Shown here: positions 16,783 to 26,471 of the stretch, one piece after another
Layout of the letters: the number at the start of each line of letters is the position of its first letter
How positions within the stretch are numbered: the stretch's first letter is position 1
From: Paractinoplanes maris
Lineage (GTDB): Bacteria > Actinomycetota > Actinomycetes > Mycobacteriales > Micromonosporaceae
Direction: 5' to 3'
DNA length: 64,000 nucleotides
Assembly (NCBI RefSeq): GCF_023544465.1
Contig: NZ_JALPVL010000002.1
Location: 744,001 to 808,000, forward strand
Notes under the pieces: model-generated
Seen by the model: only the letters and a program-made list of their open reading frames with translations
The model's database searches: none
Told to the model about the DNA's origin: nothing
Translations under genes and position numbers: made by a program

Positions 16783-17393
16783 GAGTTCAGTTCACCCTTC
16801 CAACGGGTCAGGAGCGTGTGGGGTACGCCCAGAGCGTCCAGCGCTTTGCCCGCAACGAAGTCGACGAGTTGTTGTGCAGTGGCCTGCGCCCCGGCGCCGT
16901 AGAAGCCCGGGCTCGCAGGGAGGACGACCGCACCGGCGTCATGAAGCGCGATCAGGTGCTCGAGGTGACTGCGCGTCACCGGCGTCTCGCGAGGGACGAT
17001 GACTGTGCGTCGTCGTTCCTTGAGGTTCACCTCGGCCGCCCGCTGCAGCAGATCCTTGGACAGGCCGATCGCGATGCCCGCGCACGCGGCCGTGCTGGCC
17101 GGCACCACGATCATGCCCTTGGCCGGGTACGACCCACTGCTGGGCCCGGCGGCCAGGTCGCCCGCGGGCCAGTAGGACAGGTCGCCCAGATCCCGCCCCA
17201 GCCACGCGCCGACGTCGTCCTTCCAATGCGCGTCGCGCACAGTGGACCCGGTCTCGTCGAGGATCGTCAGCCGCGCGGCCCGCGAGACGACCAGATCGAT
17301 CGCCTCGCCCGCATCGAGCAGGGCCGAGAGAACAGCCCGGGCGTAGGGCGTCCCGGAAGCCCCGGAGACCCCCACGACCCATGGTTCACGCAT
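16755..17393 (-). CDS. ubiX: UbiX-family flavin prenyltransferase
   Basis: The 212-residue protein has the flavoprotein GVSGASGTPYA motif at about 8-18, MIVVPASTAACAGIAIG and the VIVPRETPVTRSHLEHL segment of UbiX/Pad1. It makes the prenylated FMN cofactor needed by UbiD-type decarboxylases. The UbiD gene and mqnP lie 1.7-4 kb away on the same strand, so its job here is most likely in the futalosine pathway for menaquinone. Confidence 0.92.
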   Translation of the reverse strand: MREPWVVGVSGASGTPYARAVLSALLDAGEAIDLVVSRAARLTILDETGSTVRDAHWKDDVGAWLGRDLGDLSYWPAGDLAAGPSSGSYPAKGMIVVPASTAACAGIAIGLSKDLLQRAAEVNLKERRRTVIVPRETPVTRSHLEHLIALHDAGAVVLPASPGFYGAGAQATAQQLVDFVAGKALDALGVPHTLLTRWKGELNSQRNPLGGP

Positions 17394-17409
17394 ACCTCAA
17401 GTGTGCCCG

Positions 17410-18588
17410 CTAGTCCCGCTGCACCCAGGCCGAAGTGGGAAACGACTCCCGGGTGGTCTCCCAGGTGCCGGGTTTGCTGTCGGCGCCGGTGATGCGACCC
17501 GACCCGGCCATCCGCTTGAGCTGAGCCAGAGGCAGGGCCGGACTGCCCCGAGCGACCAGGAAGCCGTCGCCCTCGGGAGCGGCCTCGCACTCTGTTCCGT
17601 ACTTCTCCTGGCCGGGAACGACCAGTTCGCACTTCGGAGTCGGACGGGAACCGGCCATCCGAGCCAGATAGATGCCGACCACGGCGCCACCGGGCGGGAT
17701 CGGGGTGTAGCCCGGGTTTGCCACGGCCATGGGATAGCCGTAGTCGACCACGTTTCCCGCGGAGTCCCGGAGGGGCACACTCCAGGAACCGGTCGTGACT
17801 GTGGCCTGGTCCACGCGAGGATCGATGGTGAAATCAGCGCTTTTCGCCCGAGGAACGAATACCGACGTCGGCATGCCCCTCCGGCCCGCTTCCACGGCAA
17901 CCAGGCGCAGGCCGGGTGGCACCCAGGAGAGGGCGTAGGCCTGCAAGGCCGGTCGCGGCTTGGTCAACTTGAACGCTGTGGCCAGCCGCACCATCTCGGG
18001 CCGGCTGAGGCCGCCGTAAGAGGTCACGACGGCCAGCGCACCCTTGGCGTACTCCCAGACGAGCATGCTGTCGGCCCGGTTGTCCGTCCGGGTGTCGTCC
18101 GGGGTCGCCGGCCGGGCGAAGAAGGCCTTGCCGCCGCCGATCTGCTCCGTGGGCGTGATGCCGCCGGTCTGCCAAAGCCGTTTCGGCTTGAAGCCGGGGC
18201 GATAAAGGGCGAGCTTGCCGGCCGACCGGTAGGCGGGGGCTCTGACGCCGATCACCTTTCGCCCGATGTACGTGGTCTGGTTGTTGACGCTCACCCAGTC
18301 CGGATCACCCACGCGCAGGTCGCCGCTCAGGTAACCGGAGAAGATCAGATCGAAGGGCTTCGTCCCGCGGGGGAAAGCCGGCAGCTCGACGTCGGCCGGG
18401 GTCCTGGAGTATCGAGCGACGACTTGCGGCACACCGACCGCGACGAACAATGCCAGCACCGCCATCACGACCCAACCGGACGTTCGTCTCCGCTTCCGCC
18501 GGCGCCCCGCGGCGACGATGTCGTCGACCGTGAAGTGCGCCGCCGGTGGCTCGGCGCGAGCCGCTTCGAGCAGCTCAGACAGCTTCAT
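17410..18588 (-). CDS. Single-pass membrane protein, probable anti-sigma or regulatory partner
   Basis: The 392 residues comprise a short cytosolic N-terminus (MKLSELLEAARAE), a basic stretch GRRRKRRR, one transmembrane helix at about 37-58, and a long outer domain of beta-strand character that I do not recognise. Its start overlaps the preceding sigma-factor gene by 14 bases. That arrangement suggests it holds or releases the sigma factor, although no zinc anti-sigma motif is present. The ATG at 18588 is chosen because the upstream frame is a shadow of the sigma gene. Confidence 0.75.
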   Translation of the reverse strand: MKLSELLEAARAEPPAAHFTVDDIVAAGRRRKRRRTSGWVVMAVLALFVAVGVPQVVARYSRTPADVELPAFPRGTKPFDLIFSGYLSGDLRVGDPDWVSVNNQTTYIGRKVIGVRAPAYRSAGKLALYRPGFKPKRLWQTGGITPTEQIGGGKAFFARPATPDDTRTDNRADSMLVWEYAKGALAVVTSYGGLSRPEMVRLATAFKLTKPRPALQAYALSWVPPGLRLVAVEAGRRGMPTSVFVPRAKSADFTIDPRVDQATVTTGSWSVPLRDSAGNVVDYGYPMAVANPGYTPIPPGGAVVGIYLARMAGSRPTPKCELVVPGQEKYGTECEAAPEGDGFLVARGSPALPLAQLKRMAGSGRITGADSKPGTWETTRESFPTSAWVQRD

Positions 18589-19099
18589 GATGGGCCTCCA
18601 CGCGCTCCTCGGTGCGGATCTCGACGCCCAGGATGGCGCGGAGCGCCTCCAGACCACGGGAAGTGAATGCCTTCACCGTGCCCTCGGGGCACCGCAGCGC
18701 GGCTGCCGTCTGCGGCACGCTCAAGCCTTCGAGAAAGCGCAGCACCAACACCGCTCGATGCTTGACCGGGACCTGTAACAAGGCCCGGCGTAAATGCACC
18801 CGATCGTCGACCGAGGTGATCGCGTCAGGTGCCGGGCGGTCCGGTAGGGCGTCGCCGTGGGACTGCTCGCGACGCCACCAGGGTCTTCGTGTCTCGTCGA
18901 TCGCCGCCCGCACCACGGCGGTCCGGGCGTACGCCTCCGGGTTGTCGACCCGCCCCCACTTTCCGTAGAGGCGGGCCAGAGCCGCGAGGACAGCGTCTTC
19001 CGCCACCTGCCAGTCGCCGCACGTCAGGTAGGCGAGCCCCCGCAGCGCCTCCATCTGCGTGCCGACGAACTCGCGGAACTCGGCCTCGGTGTCGCTCAC
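18575..19099 (-). CDS. SigE-family ECF RNA polymerase sigma factor
   Basis: The 174-residue protein has sigma region 2 (about 8-75: LRGLAYLTCGDWQVAEDAVL, AYARTAVVRAAID) and region 4 (about 105-160: LLQVPVKHRAVLVLRFLEGL, LRCPEGTVKAFTSRGLEAL). It belongs to the SigE-like ECF group common in Micromonosporaceae and Streptomyces. GTG start at 19099. The downstream membrane protein overlaps it and is the probable regulator. It splits the menaquinone genes but is on the same strand. Confidence 0.9.
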   Translation of the reverse strand: MSDTEAEFREFVGTQMEALRGLAYLTCGDWQVAEDAVLAALARLYGKWGRVDNPEAYARTAVVRAAIDETRRPWWRREQSHGDALPDRPAPDAITSVDDRVHLRRALLQVPVKHRAVLVLRFLEGLSVPQTAAALRCPEGTVKAFTSRGLEALRAILGVEIRTEERVEAHHEAV

Positions 19100-19130
19100 G
19101 GGGGTTAGACGGACGTCGACGACCGAACGG

Positions 19131-20027
19131 TTACAGCAGGAGCAGGTCGAGGAGGGCGAAGACGAACAGGGCGATGCCGACGAATCCGTTGGCCGTGAAG
19201 AAGGCCCGGTTGACCTTCGACAGGTCGGTCGGCGTCACGACGATGTGCTGGTAGACGAAGGCGACCGCGGTCAGGGCCAGGCCGATCCACCACAGCCAGC
19301 CGAGGCCGGCCACCTGGCCGAACCACACGAACAGCGCGAACGTCACGACGTGGGTCACGGTGGAGATGTGCAGCGCCATGCGGACCCCGAAGCGGGCCGG
19401 GGTGGAATGCACACCGATCCGGCGGTCGACCTCGACGTCCTGGCAGGCGTAGATGATGTCGAAGCCGCCGATCCACAGGCCCACCGCCAGGCCCAGCAGC
19501 CAGGCCGGACCGGAGCCGTCGAACGTGCCGGTGATCCCCAGCCAGGCGCCGACGGGTGCGACGGCCTGGGCCAGCGCCAGCACGTAGTGCGGGAAGTCGG
19601 TGAACCGCTTGGCGTACGGATAGACGACCAGCGGGATGACGGCCAGCGGGAACAGCACCAGGCAGAGCCAGTTGAGCAGCCCGGCGGCGACGGCCATCAC
19701 GACCAGGGAGACGGCGGCGCCGGTCCAGGCCGTCCGCGGCGAGACCGCGCCGGTGACCAGCTCCCGGTTCCGCGTCCGCGGGTTGAGCGCGTCGATCTTG
19801 CGGTCGAGGATGCGGTTGGCCGCCATCGCGAAGGTGCGCCCGGACACCATGGCGATGGTGATCAGCAGCAGATCGACCCAGTGGACACCCGAATCGAGCC
19901 GGTCGAGCGCGACCGCGGCGGAAAGATAGGCGAACGGCAGCGCGAAGACCGAGTGCTCGATGGCGACCAGGCGCAGGAACGCCTTGACCTTGCCCGGTTT
20001 CTCTCCAACCGCCGCGACCGCCGTCAT
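19131..20027 (-). CDS. mqnP: Menaquinone biosynthesis prenyltransferase (UbiA family)
   Basis: The 298-residue protein has eight or nine membrane helices and the two Asp-rich UbiA motifs, NRILDRKID (about 70-78) and DVEVDRRIG. It should prenylate the 1,4-dihydroxy-6-naphthoate-type intermediate of the futalosine pathway. Its ATG overlaps the stop of the UbiD gene, giving coupled expression. Confidence 0.92.
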   Translation of the reverse strand: MTAVAAVGEKPGKVKAFLRLVAIEHSVFALPFAYLSAAVALDRLDSGVHWVDLLLITIAMVSGRTFAMAANRILDRKIDALNPRTRNRELVTGAVSPRTAWTGAAVSLVVMAVAAGLLNWLCLVLFPLAVIPLVVYPYAKRFTDFPHYVLALAQAVAPVGAWLGITGTFDGSGPAWLLGLAVGLWIGGFDIIYACQDVEVDRRIGVHSTPARFGVRMALHISTVTHVVTFALFVWFGQVAGLGWLWWIGLALTAVAFVYQHIVVTPTDLSKVNRAFFTANGFVGIALFVFALLDLLLL

Positions 20028-21484
20028 AAGCCGTACTCCTTCCAGCGCTTCTCCACCAGGCTGATCACCTCGGGGGACATCGCCATCTCCTCGGGCCAGC
20101 CTCGTGAGTAGCCCTCGCCAGGCAGCTTACGGGTGGCGTCGATGCCCGCCTTACCGCCCCAGAACTGCTGGTAGGACGCGTGGTCGAGGTGGTCGACGGG
20201 GCCCTCGGTGAGCAGCAGGTCGCGGCCGTAGTCGACGTTGCCGAGCGCGCGGAAGGCCACCTCGTTGTAGTCGTGGACGTTGCAGTCCTCGTCGACGATC
20301 ACGATCAGCTTGGTGAAGGCCATCGAGTGGGCGCCCCAGATCGCGTTCATGACCTTCTGCGCGTGCTTGGGGTACCGCTTGCGGATCGAGACGATCGCGC
20401 AGTTGTGGAAGACGCCGGCCGACGGCAGGTCGTAGTCGACGATGTCGGGGATCATCATCTTGAGCAGCGGCCGGAAGATGCGCTCGGTGGCCTTGCCGAG
20501 GCCGTGGTCCTCCTGCGGCGGCTGCGACGTGATGATCGAGTGGTAGATCGGCTTCTTACGCATGGTCATGCACTCGATGTGCAGCACCGGGAAGGGCTCG
20601 ACCGGGGTGTAGAAGCCGGTGTGGTCGCCGAACGGCCCCTCGGGCAGGCGCTCGCCGGGCTCGAGATAACCCTCGAGGATGATCTGGGCCTCGGCCGGCA
20701 CCTGGAGCGGGACGGTCAGGCAGTCGACCATCTCGACCCGCTCGCCGCGCAGGAAGCCCGCGAACAGGTATTCGTCGATGTCGGACGGCAGCGGGGCGCT
20801 CGCGGAATAGCTGACCACCGGGTCGCAGCCGATCGCGATGGCCACCGGCAGGCGCTGACCGAGCCGCTCGGCCACCGCGTGGTGGGCCGTCGAGTCCTTG
20901 TGGATCTGCCAGTGCATGCCCAGCGTGTTCTTCGAGTGCTGCTGCAGGCGGTAGAGGCCGAGGTTGCGCTTGCCCGTCTCGGGGTGCTTGGTGTGGGTGA
21001 GCCCGAAGTTGTGGTAGATGCCGCCGTCGCCGGGCCAGATCTGCAGACCGGGCAGCAGGCCGAGATCGACCTCGTCACCTTTGAGCACGACCTCCTGGCA
21101 GGGTGCGCTCTTGACCTTGCGGGGCGGCAGCGACTTGAGCTGGAGCACCTTGCCGATGCCCTCGCGGATGCCGGACCAGCCGACCGGGAGCTCCGGCTTG
21201 ATCATCCCCCCGATGCGGTCGCCCACCTCGTCGAGATTTTCGACCCCGAGGGCCATGGCCATCCGCTTCTCGGTGCCGAAGAGGTTGATCGCCAGGGGCA
21301 TCGAGCCGCGGGTGGGCCGCTCGAACAGCAGGGCCGGGCCGCCGGCCCGCACGGTGCGGGTCACCACCTCGCTGACCTCCAGCGTCGGGTCGACCGGGAC
21401 GGTCACCCGCCGCAGTTCACCGGCCGTCTCGAGGGCGGCGAGAAAGCTCTGGAGATCTTGATAGGGAAATCCACGAGGCGCCAT
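20024..21484 (-). CDS. UbiD-family menaquinone biosynthesis decarboxylase
   Basis: The 486-residue length and motifs (YQDLQSFLAALETAGELRRV, EPGERLPEGPFGDHTGFYTP, IYHSIITSQPPQEDHGLGKA) are typical of UbiD decarboxylases using prenylated FMN. With ubiX and mqnP nearby it fits the MqnL-type step of the futalosine pathway. The start at ATG 21484 opens the operon; mqnP follows with an ATGA overlap. Confidence 0.92.
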   Translation of the reverse strand: MAPRGFPYQDLQSFLAALETAGELRRVTVPVDPTLEVSEVVTRTVRAGGPALLFERPTRGSMPLAINLFGTEKRMAMALGVENLDEVGDRIGGMIKPELPVGWSGIREGIGKVLQLKSLPPRKVKSAPCQEVVLKGDEVDLGLLPGLQIWPGDGGIYHNFGLTHTKHPETGKRNLGLYRLQQHSKNTLGMHWQIHKDSTAHHAVAERLGQRLPVAIAIGCDPVVSYSASAPLPSDIDEYLFAGFLRGERVEMVDCLTVPLQVPAEAQIILEGYLEPGERLPEGPFGDHTGFYTPVEPFPVLHIECMTMRKKPIYHSIITSQPPQEDHGLGKATERIFRPLLKMMIPDIVDYDLPSAGVFHNCAIVSIRKRYPKHAQKVMNAIWGAHSMAFTKLIVIVDEDCNVHDYNEVAFRALGNVDYGRDLLLTEGPVDHLDHASYQQFWGGKAGIDATRKLPGEGYSRGWPEEMAMSPEVISLVEKRWKEYGL

Positions 21485-21598
21485 GCCATCCAGTCTCGCT
21501 CACCCCCCTGACAGTTCCGCGCGCGGGCGATCACCGTCACTCGTGCTGTCCGTTTCGCGTTGAGTGGTCGATTGTTCGCAACTTTCGGCGAGGTGCAG

Positions 21599-22504
21599 GT
21601 GAAGGTCCGCAAAGTGGCGCTGTGGTGCGCGATGGCCGGACTGGCTGCCGCCCTCCTCGGCCCGAGTCCGGCCGTTTCCGCAGGTCAAGATCGATATCCG
21701 CAGGCGACCGAAGCCGGACGGCTGCCGGTCTGCCCGCCCGCCCGGGCCTCGCAGCGGGCGCCCACCGCCCCCGCCGGCCCGGCCGCTCCGGGCGCATGTC
21801 GTGCCGCAGGTCACATTCTCGAGTCGGGGGCCCGTCTGGCCCGCCGCGGCGAGCGCGGTTTCACCCCGAGCGGCTACCACCACCTGGGCGCCAACACGGG
21901 CGGTGAGTGGGCCGGGGTGTCCGGCCGCATGTCGGTGGTGGACGGCTCGGTGCGGCCCCGCTCGTACGACTTCGTGGCCGGCCGCTTCATGGTCAAGCGC
22001 AACCTGGGCCGCGGCAGCATCGCCTGGCTGGAGGCCGGCTGGGCCGAGACGGGCTGGGCCGGGCCCGGCCGGCAGCAGATCTACACCTTCAACACCAACA
22101 CCAAGACCTGGCAGTTCTACAGCCAGTACACGCTGCGGCCGGGCGACAAGCTCTGGCTCGACGTGCACTCCGACCCGAGCGGTGTGTGGAGCGCCTGGCT
22201 GTGGTGGGGCGACCGGTGGAATCTGCTCACTGCCCAGCTGCTGCCGCTCGGACCGGTCGCGACCGTCGAGCAGTACGTCGAGGTGCACGTCGACGCCGGG
22301 AAGCCGGGCCTCATCGACGTGCCCCCGGTGCTGGTCGACAACGTGCGGCTGCGCCCCGGAGACGGCGGGCAGTCGCGTCAGTGGCGCGAGGACGTGCCCA
22401 CGCTGACCGGCACCGATCCGGCCCAGCGCCGGCTCAACGGCGGGTTCTGCCTGGACTGGCTGACCCGTTACGACACCTGGACGGCCGGCGACTGCAAGGG
22501 CTAA
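21599..22504 (+). CDS. Secreted protein of unknown function
   Basis: The 301 residues start with a signal peptide (KVRKVALWCAMAGLAAALLG, cut after about AVSA). A Pro/Ala segment and a beta-rich domain with many Trp and Tyr (GSIAWLEAGWAETGWAG; TYNTNTK-like TFNTNTKTWQFYS) follow. Four cysteines include two at the extreme C-terminus. I do not recognise a catalytic site. GTG 21599 is preferred over 21560 because the signal sequence begins there. Its last four bases overlap the convergent ccsB gene. Confidence 0.65.
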   Translation: MKVRKVALWCAMAGLAAALLGPSPAVSAGQDRYPQATEAGRLPVCPPARASQRAPTAPAGPAAPGACRAAGHILESGARLARRGERGFTPSGYHHLGANTGGEWAGVSGRMSVVDGSVRPRSYDFVAGRFMVKRNLGRGSIAWLEAGWAETGWAGPGRQQIYTFNTNTKTWQFYSQYTLRPGDKLWLDVHSDPSGVWSAWLWWGDRWNLLTAQLLPLGPVATVEQYVEVHVDAGKPGLIDVPPVLVDNVRLRPGDGGQSRQWREDVPTLTGTDPAQRRLNGGFCLDWLTRYDTWTAGDCKG

Positions 22505-23481
22505 CCGGCGTTGGCGTACGAGTGCAGGCCCTCGAAGAACAGGTTGACGCCGAACAGGTTCATCAGCATGGTCACGAAGCCGAGCAGCGCGATCCAGGTC
22601 GCCACCGTGCGCTTCACGCTGGGCGTGGCCCGGGCGTGCAGATAACCGGCGTAGACGACCCAGGAGATGAACGCCCAGACCTCCTTGGGGTCCCAGCCCC
22701 AATAACGGCCCCAGGAGGCCTCGGCCCAGATCGGGCCGGCGATCAGCGCGCCGAAGGTGAACAGCGGGAAGGCGAAGGCGTGCAGGCGGAACGTCAGCCG
22801 CTCGAGCGCCACGGCGGCCGGAACGTGCTTGCCCAGCGTGTAGGGGAACGAGCGCTTGCCCTCTTCGTACCCGTTACGGATCAGGTACATCACGGCCGGC
22901 ACGGCACCGATCAGGAAGATGCCGGAGCCGATGATGATCGTCGACACGTGGATGACGAACCAGTACGAGTTGAGCGCCGGCACCAGTGGGCCGACCGGGG
23001 TGTACGCGATCATCGTGGCCGCGCCGAGCATGACGACCAGCGCCAGCGAGGCGAACAGCCCCAGGTGCCGCACGGCCGGGCGGGCCAGCACGACGCCGAT
23101 CCAGACGGCCGACGCGATGAACGTGGTCGACAGGATGTACTCGTACATGTTGCCCCACGGCATCCGGTCGGCCGCGACCCCGCGCGTGACCAGACCACCG
23201 AGGTGCAACAGGACGGCCAGCACGTTGATGCCGACCGCGATCATCCCGACCAGCTCACCGCGGCCCCGCTTGACCGGCTCCTCCACCACGACGTCGTCGG
23301 GCACGACGTCATCGGGGACGGGACCGCCGGCGCCCACGAGCTGCTTGGCCTGGGCGGGTCGCAGGGCGGCGCGACCGACTCGGCTGCGCTTGCCGAACGC
23401 GTACTCCCCCGCGTAACAGACCATCGCGATCAGGTAGGCCAGGACGGCCGCCGCCATCAACTGGTTCGACAACTCCGCCAT
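22501..23481 (-). CDS. ccsB: Cytochrome c biogenesis protein CcsB/CcsA
   Basis: The 326-residue membrane protein has about eight helices and the haem-handling WWD motif (SWGRYWGWDPKEVWAF, around 240-258), plus conserved His residues nearby. It brings haem across the membrane and joins it to apocytochrome c in System II. Its ATG shares one base with the resB stop. Confidence 0.95.
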   Translation of the reverse strand: MAELSNQLMAAAVLAYLIAMVCYAGEYAFGKRSRVGRAALRPAQAKQLVGAGGPVPDDVVPDDVVVEEPVKRGRGELVGMIAVGINVLAVLLHLGGLVTRGVAADRMPWGNMYEYILSTTFIASAVWIGVVLARPAVRHLGLFASLALVVMLGAATMIAYTPVGPLVPALNSYWFVIHVSTIIIGSGIFLIGAVPAVMYLIRNGYEEGKRSFPYTLGKHVPAAVALERLTFRLHAFAFPLFTFGALIAGPIWAEASWGRYWGWDPKEVWAFISWVVYAGYLHARATPSVKRTVATWIALLGFVTMLMNLFGVNLFFEGLHSYANAG

Positions 23482-25100
23482 CAGGGTGTCCCTTCCTCGG
23501 CGGCCTTCACCACGGTTGTGAACTCGTCTGTGAAGCCGGGATAGTCGGTGCGCGGCAGGCCACCGGCCGTCACCAACGTACCGCCGGACGCATCCGGCGA
23601 ACCGGCCAGGTCGCTGTTTGCCCGCACCCGGAACCACACCCGGCGCCGATGCCCGCTCAGCGACAGCATCAGCCCGATCAGTCCGAGCACCGCGCCCACG
23701 AGCAGCAGGCCCTGGGTGGGGTCGTACCGGACGGAGAGGGTGGCGAACGGCCGAGTGCCGACGAACTCGAGCTTGGTGCCGTCGTCCAGCTTCCAGGTGT
23801 CGCCGAGCTTCAGCGCGTGCGGCCGGGTGCCGCTGACGTTCTCGAGGTCACCCGATGCGAGCTGCTCCTGGTCGAGCGAGTAGACCGAGCCGGGCGTGCC
23901 GACATCGAGGCCCAGGTCGCCGCGGTAGGCCGTCAGATACAGCATCGGGTTGTTCTCGGCCGGGTAGGCCGAGGTGGCGCGGCCGTCGGTGGGCGCGGTG
24001 GGCAGGTATCGGCCCTCGAAGCCCATCTGCAGGGCCGGGTCTCGTTTGTCGGTCTTGGGGTCGATGTTGACATCCGGGAACTGGGCGACACCCTCGCTGG
24101 TCTGCATGGCGTCGATCGGCAGGAACGGGACGACCTTGGTCTGCGAGACACCGAAGCGGTCGGTGTATTTGAGGACCGGGGCGTATCCGTGGCCGATCAG
24201 GTAGACGTTGGCGTCGCCGAGCCGCAGCGGGTCGTTCACCGTGAACTCGCGGGTCCGAGCCGGGCCGTTGTCCCGGGTCACCTGCACCGTGGCCAGGAAG
24301 GTCTTGGGCTGGCCGGTGCTCTGGAAGGTGGCGTCGAAGTCGGTCAGCTTGAGGCAGAAGTTGGGCAGGTCGGCCGGCTGCACGCGGGGGCCGAGCGTGG
24401 AGTCGTCGTACTGCGTGAGCGTGTTGCAGAAGCCCTGGTCGGTGCCGCCGACCAGCAGCCGGTTGGCGTGCCAGCCGTACCAGTGCCCGAACCCCACGCC
24501 GATGAGCACCGACAGCAGGGCGAAGTGGAAGAGCAGGTTGCCGGTCTCCTTGAGGTAGCCCTTCTCGGCCGCGACCGTCCAGTTGCCGTCCTCGCCCTCG
24601 CGCACCTTGGTGCGGAACCGGCGGCGGCGCAGGTCCCGGGCCACGCTTGCGGCGACCTCGGCCGGCTCACCCGCGCGGACGAGCTCGGCGTGCTCGGGCA
24701 GCCGCTCCAGACGTTTCGGGGCTTCGGGCGGAGCCATCCGCAGAGCGCGCACGTGGTCGATCAGCCGGGGCACGACACAGCCGATCAGCGACGTGAAGAG
24801 CAGCAGGTAGATCGACGCGAACCAGGGCGAGGCATACACCTCGAAGCCACCGAGGCGCTCCAGCCACGGCGCCAGGTCGGGGTGCGCCTGGTAATACTGC
24901 GTCACCCGCTCGGCGTTGACCCCGCGTTGCGGGAAGACCGAGCCCGGGATGGCCGCGATGGCCAGCAGGAAGAGCAGGACCAGAGCCGTACGCATGCTGG
25001 TGAGCTGCCGCCACGAGTTGCGCAGCAGGGCCCAGAGCCGGTTGGTGGGCCGCGGCGGCGGGGCGGCGGGCGGAGCCGGGCGCTCCTCGATGACAGTCAC
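23481..25100 (-). CDS. resB: Cytochrome c biogenesis protein ResB
   Basis: The 539-residue System II partner has three N-terminal helices (ALVLLFLLAIAAIPGSVFP; ASIYLLLFTSLIGCVVPRL; LLFHFALLSVLIGVGFGHWY), a large extracellular domain and a last helix near 470. It forms the haem lyase complex with CcsB. The start overlaps ccdA by four bases. Confidence 0.95.
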   Translation of the reverse strand: MTVIEERPAPPAAPPPRPTNRLWALLRNSWRQLTSMRTALVLLFLLAIAAIPGSVFPQRGVNAERVTQYYQAHPDLAPWLERLGGFEVYASPWFASIYLLLFTSLIGCVVPRLIDHVRALRMAPPEAPKRLERLPEHAELVRAGEPAEVAASVARDLRRRRFRTKVREGEDGNWTVAAEKGYLKETGNLLFHFALLSVLIGVGFGHWYGWHANRLLVGGTDQGFCNTLTQYDDSTLGPRVQPADLPNFCLKLTDFDATFQSTGQPKTFLATVQVTRDNGPARTREFTVNDPLRLGDANVYLIGHGYAPVLKYTDRFGVSQTKVVPFLPIDAMQTSEGVAQFPDVNIDPKTDKRDPALQMGFEGRYLPTAPTDGRATSAYPAENNPMLYLTAYRGDLGLDVGTPGSVYSLDQEQLASGDLENVSGTRPHALKLGDTWKLDDGTKLEFVGTRPFATLSVRYDPTQGLLLVGAVLGLIGLMLSLSGHRRRVWFRVRANSDLAGSPDASGGTLVTAGGLPRTDYPGFTDEFTTVVKAAEEGTP

Positions 25101-25912
25101 AGCAGGGTCCCGCCGAAATCAAAGGTGACCTTTAGCCACACCAGGAAGTGGTCCCAGCCGCCGGTGACCAGCGTCAGCCCGACCAGGATGAGCAGCACAC
25201 CGCCGACCCGGGTGACCCAGCGACTGTTGCGGCGGACCGCGCGGAAGACCCCGAGCAGCTTGCGGAAGAACAGTCCGAACAGCACGAACGGAATTCCCAG
25301 ACCCAAGCTGTACGCCACCGCGAGGATCACCGCCCGGCTGGTCTGCCCGGTGGTCGAGGCGAGCAGCATGACCGCGCCCAGCGTCGGGCCCACGCACGGG
25401 ATCCAGGAGAACGCGAAGAGTGCCCCGAAGACCGGCGCCCCGAGCAGCCCGGCCGCCGGAAGCCTGGTGAAGCGGGCCTCGCGCTGCAGCCCCGGGATCC
25501 AGCCCAGGTAGGCCACGCCGAGCACGATGATCAGGAGGCCGAGGACGATGTTGAGCACGTCCTGATGGCGTACGAGGAAGGTCAGGTTGGCGACGGCCGT
25601 CGTGATCAGCGTGAAGACGACCGTGAAGCCGAGCACGAACAGGCTGGTGCCGGCGAGCACCCGGCCCTTCCCGGCCACCTGCGGCTTGGTGAGGGTCTGG
25701 ACGGTCCCGGACGAGGCGGCCGTCCCGGACCCCGGCGGCGACGAGGACGAGTCGAGGTCGGAGCCGGCCAGGCCGGTCACGTAGGAGAGGTAACCCGGCA
25801 GCAGCGGCAGGACGCACGGCGACAGGATGCTGACCAGGCCGGCCAGCGCGGCGACGCCGATCGCCAGCAGCAGCGGGCCGGTGCCGGCGATCCCGGCGAA
25901 GCTGTCACCCAT
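25097..25912 (-). CDS. ccdA: Thiol:disulfide transport protein CcdA
   Basis: The 271-residue protein has six or more helices and the two essential cysteines in SILSPCVLPLLPGYL and FSWIPCVGPTLG. It moves reducing power from cytoplasmic thioredoxin to ResA. A Ser/Gly-rich loop near residue 55 (DSSSSPPGSGTAAS) is an insertion seen in actinobacterial forms. The ATG shares a base with the resA stop. Confidence 0.95.
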   Translation of the reverse strand: MGDSFAGIAGTGPLLLAIGVAALAGLVSILSPCVLPLLPGYLSYVTGLAGSDLDSSSSPPGSGTAASSGTVQTLTKPQVAGKGRVLAGTSLFVLGFTVVFTLITTAVANLTFLVRHQDVLNIVLGLLIIVLGVAYLGWIPGLQREARFTRLPAAGLLGAPVFGALFAFSWIPCVGPTLGAVMLLASTTGQTSRAVILAVAYSLGLGIPFVLFGLFFRKLLGVFRAVRRNSRWVTRVGGVLLILVGLTLVTGGWDHFLVWLKVTFDFGGTLL

Positions 25913-26469
25913 CAGCCGTTCCCCTCCGCGGCCACCCTCTCCACGAGTGGCTTGAGCTGCGTCTCGGTCGTGGCCTGCCGCAGAGCGACAGCGATCCGGC
26001 CCTGCCGGTCGATGATCAGCGTGGCCGGCGTGCTCATCTGGGTCACGTCGAACTGCAGACCGACTTTGCCGTCGAAGTCGTAGAGGCTCGGGTAGGTGAC
26101 CCGGCCGCGCTCGAACTCGCGGGCCGCGTCCTTGTCGTCCCGCGAGTTGACCCCGAGGAACGTGACGCCCTTGTCCTTCGTCGCCTGGAACGTGTTCTCC
26201 AGGTCGTCGGCCTCAGCCCGGCAGGGCGCGCACCAGGAGCCCCAGAAGTTGACCACCACGACCTTGCCCTTGTCCTGGCTCAGGTCGTAGGCACCGCCGT
26301 CGAGCAGCTCGCCGCTGACCGGCTTGACCGGTGTGCGCTGGTCGGGGGCGCACTCCACGACGCCGTTGGCGGTGGAGCACTTCTTGGCCCAGTTGTCCTC
26401 GCCGCCGCACCCGGCCAGGACACCGGCCGTGATCACGGCGGTGGCCAGAACGGCGGCGAGGCGGTGCAT
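25912..26469 (-). CDS. resA: ResA/TlpA-type thioredoxin lipoprotein
   Basis: The 185-residue lipoprotein (lipobox LAGC near residue 20) has a thioredoxin fold and redox site GSWCAPC, followed by GVNSRDD and the cis-Pro region MSTPATLII. It reduces the CXXCH cysteines of apocytochrome c before haem attachment, fed by CcdA. The ATG at 26469 lies two bases after the stop of the phosphatase gene. Confidence 0.93.
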   Translation of the reverse strand: MHRLAAVLATAVITAGVLAGCGGEDNWAKKCSTANGVVECAPDQRTPVKPVSGELLDGGAYDLSQDKGKVVVVNFWGSWCAPCRAEADDLENTFQATKDKGVTFLGVNSRDDKDAAREFERGRVTYPSLYDFDGKVGLQFDVTQMSTPATLIIDRQGRIAVALRQATTETQLKPLVERVAAEGNG

Positions 26470-26471
26470 GG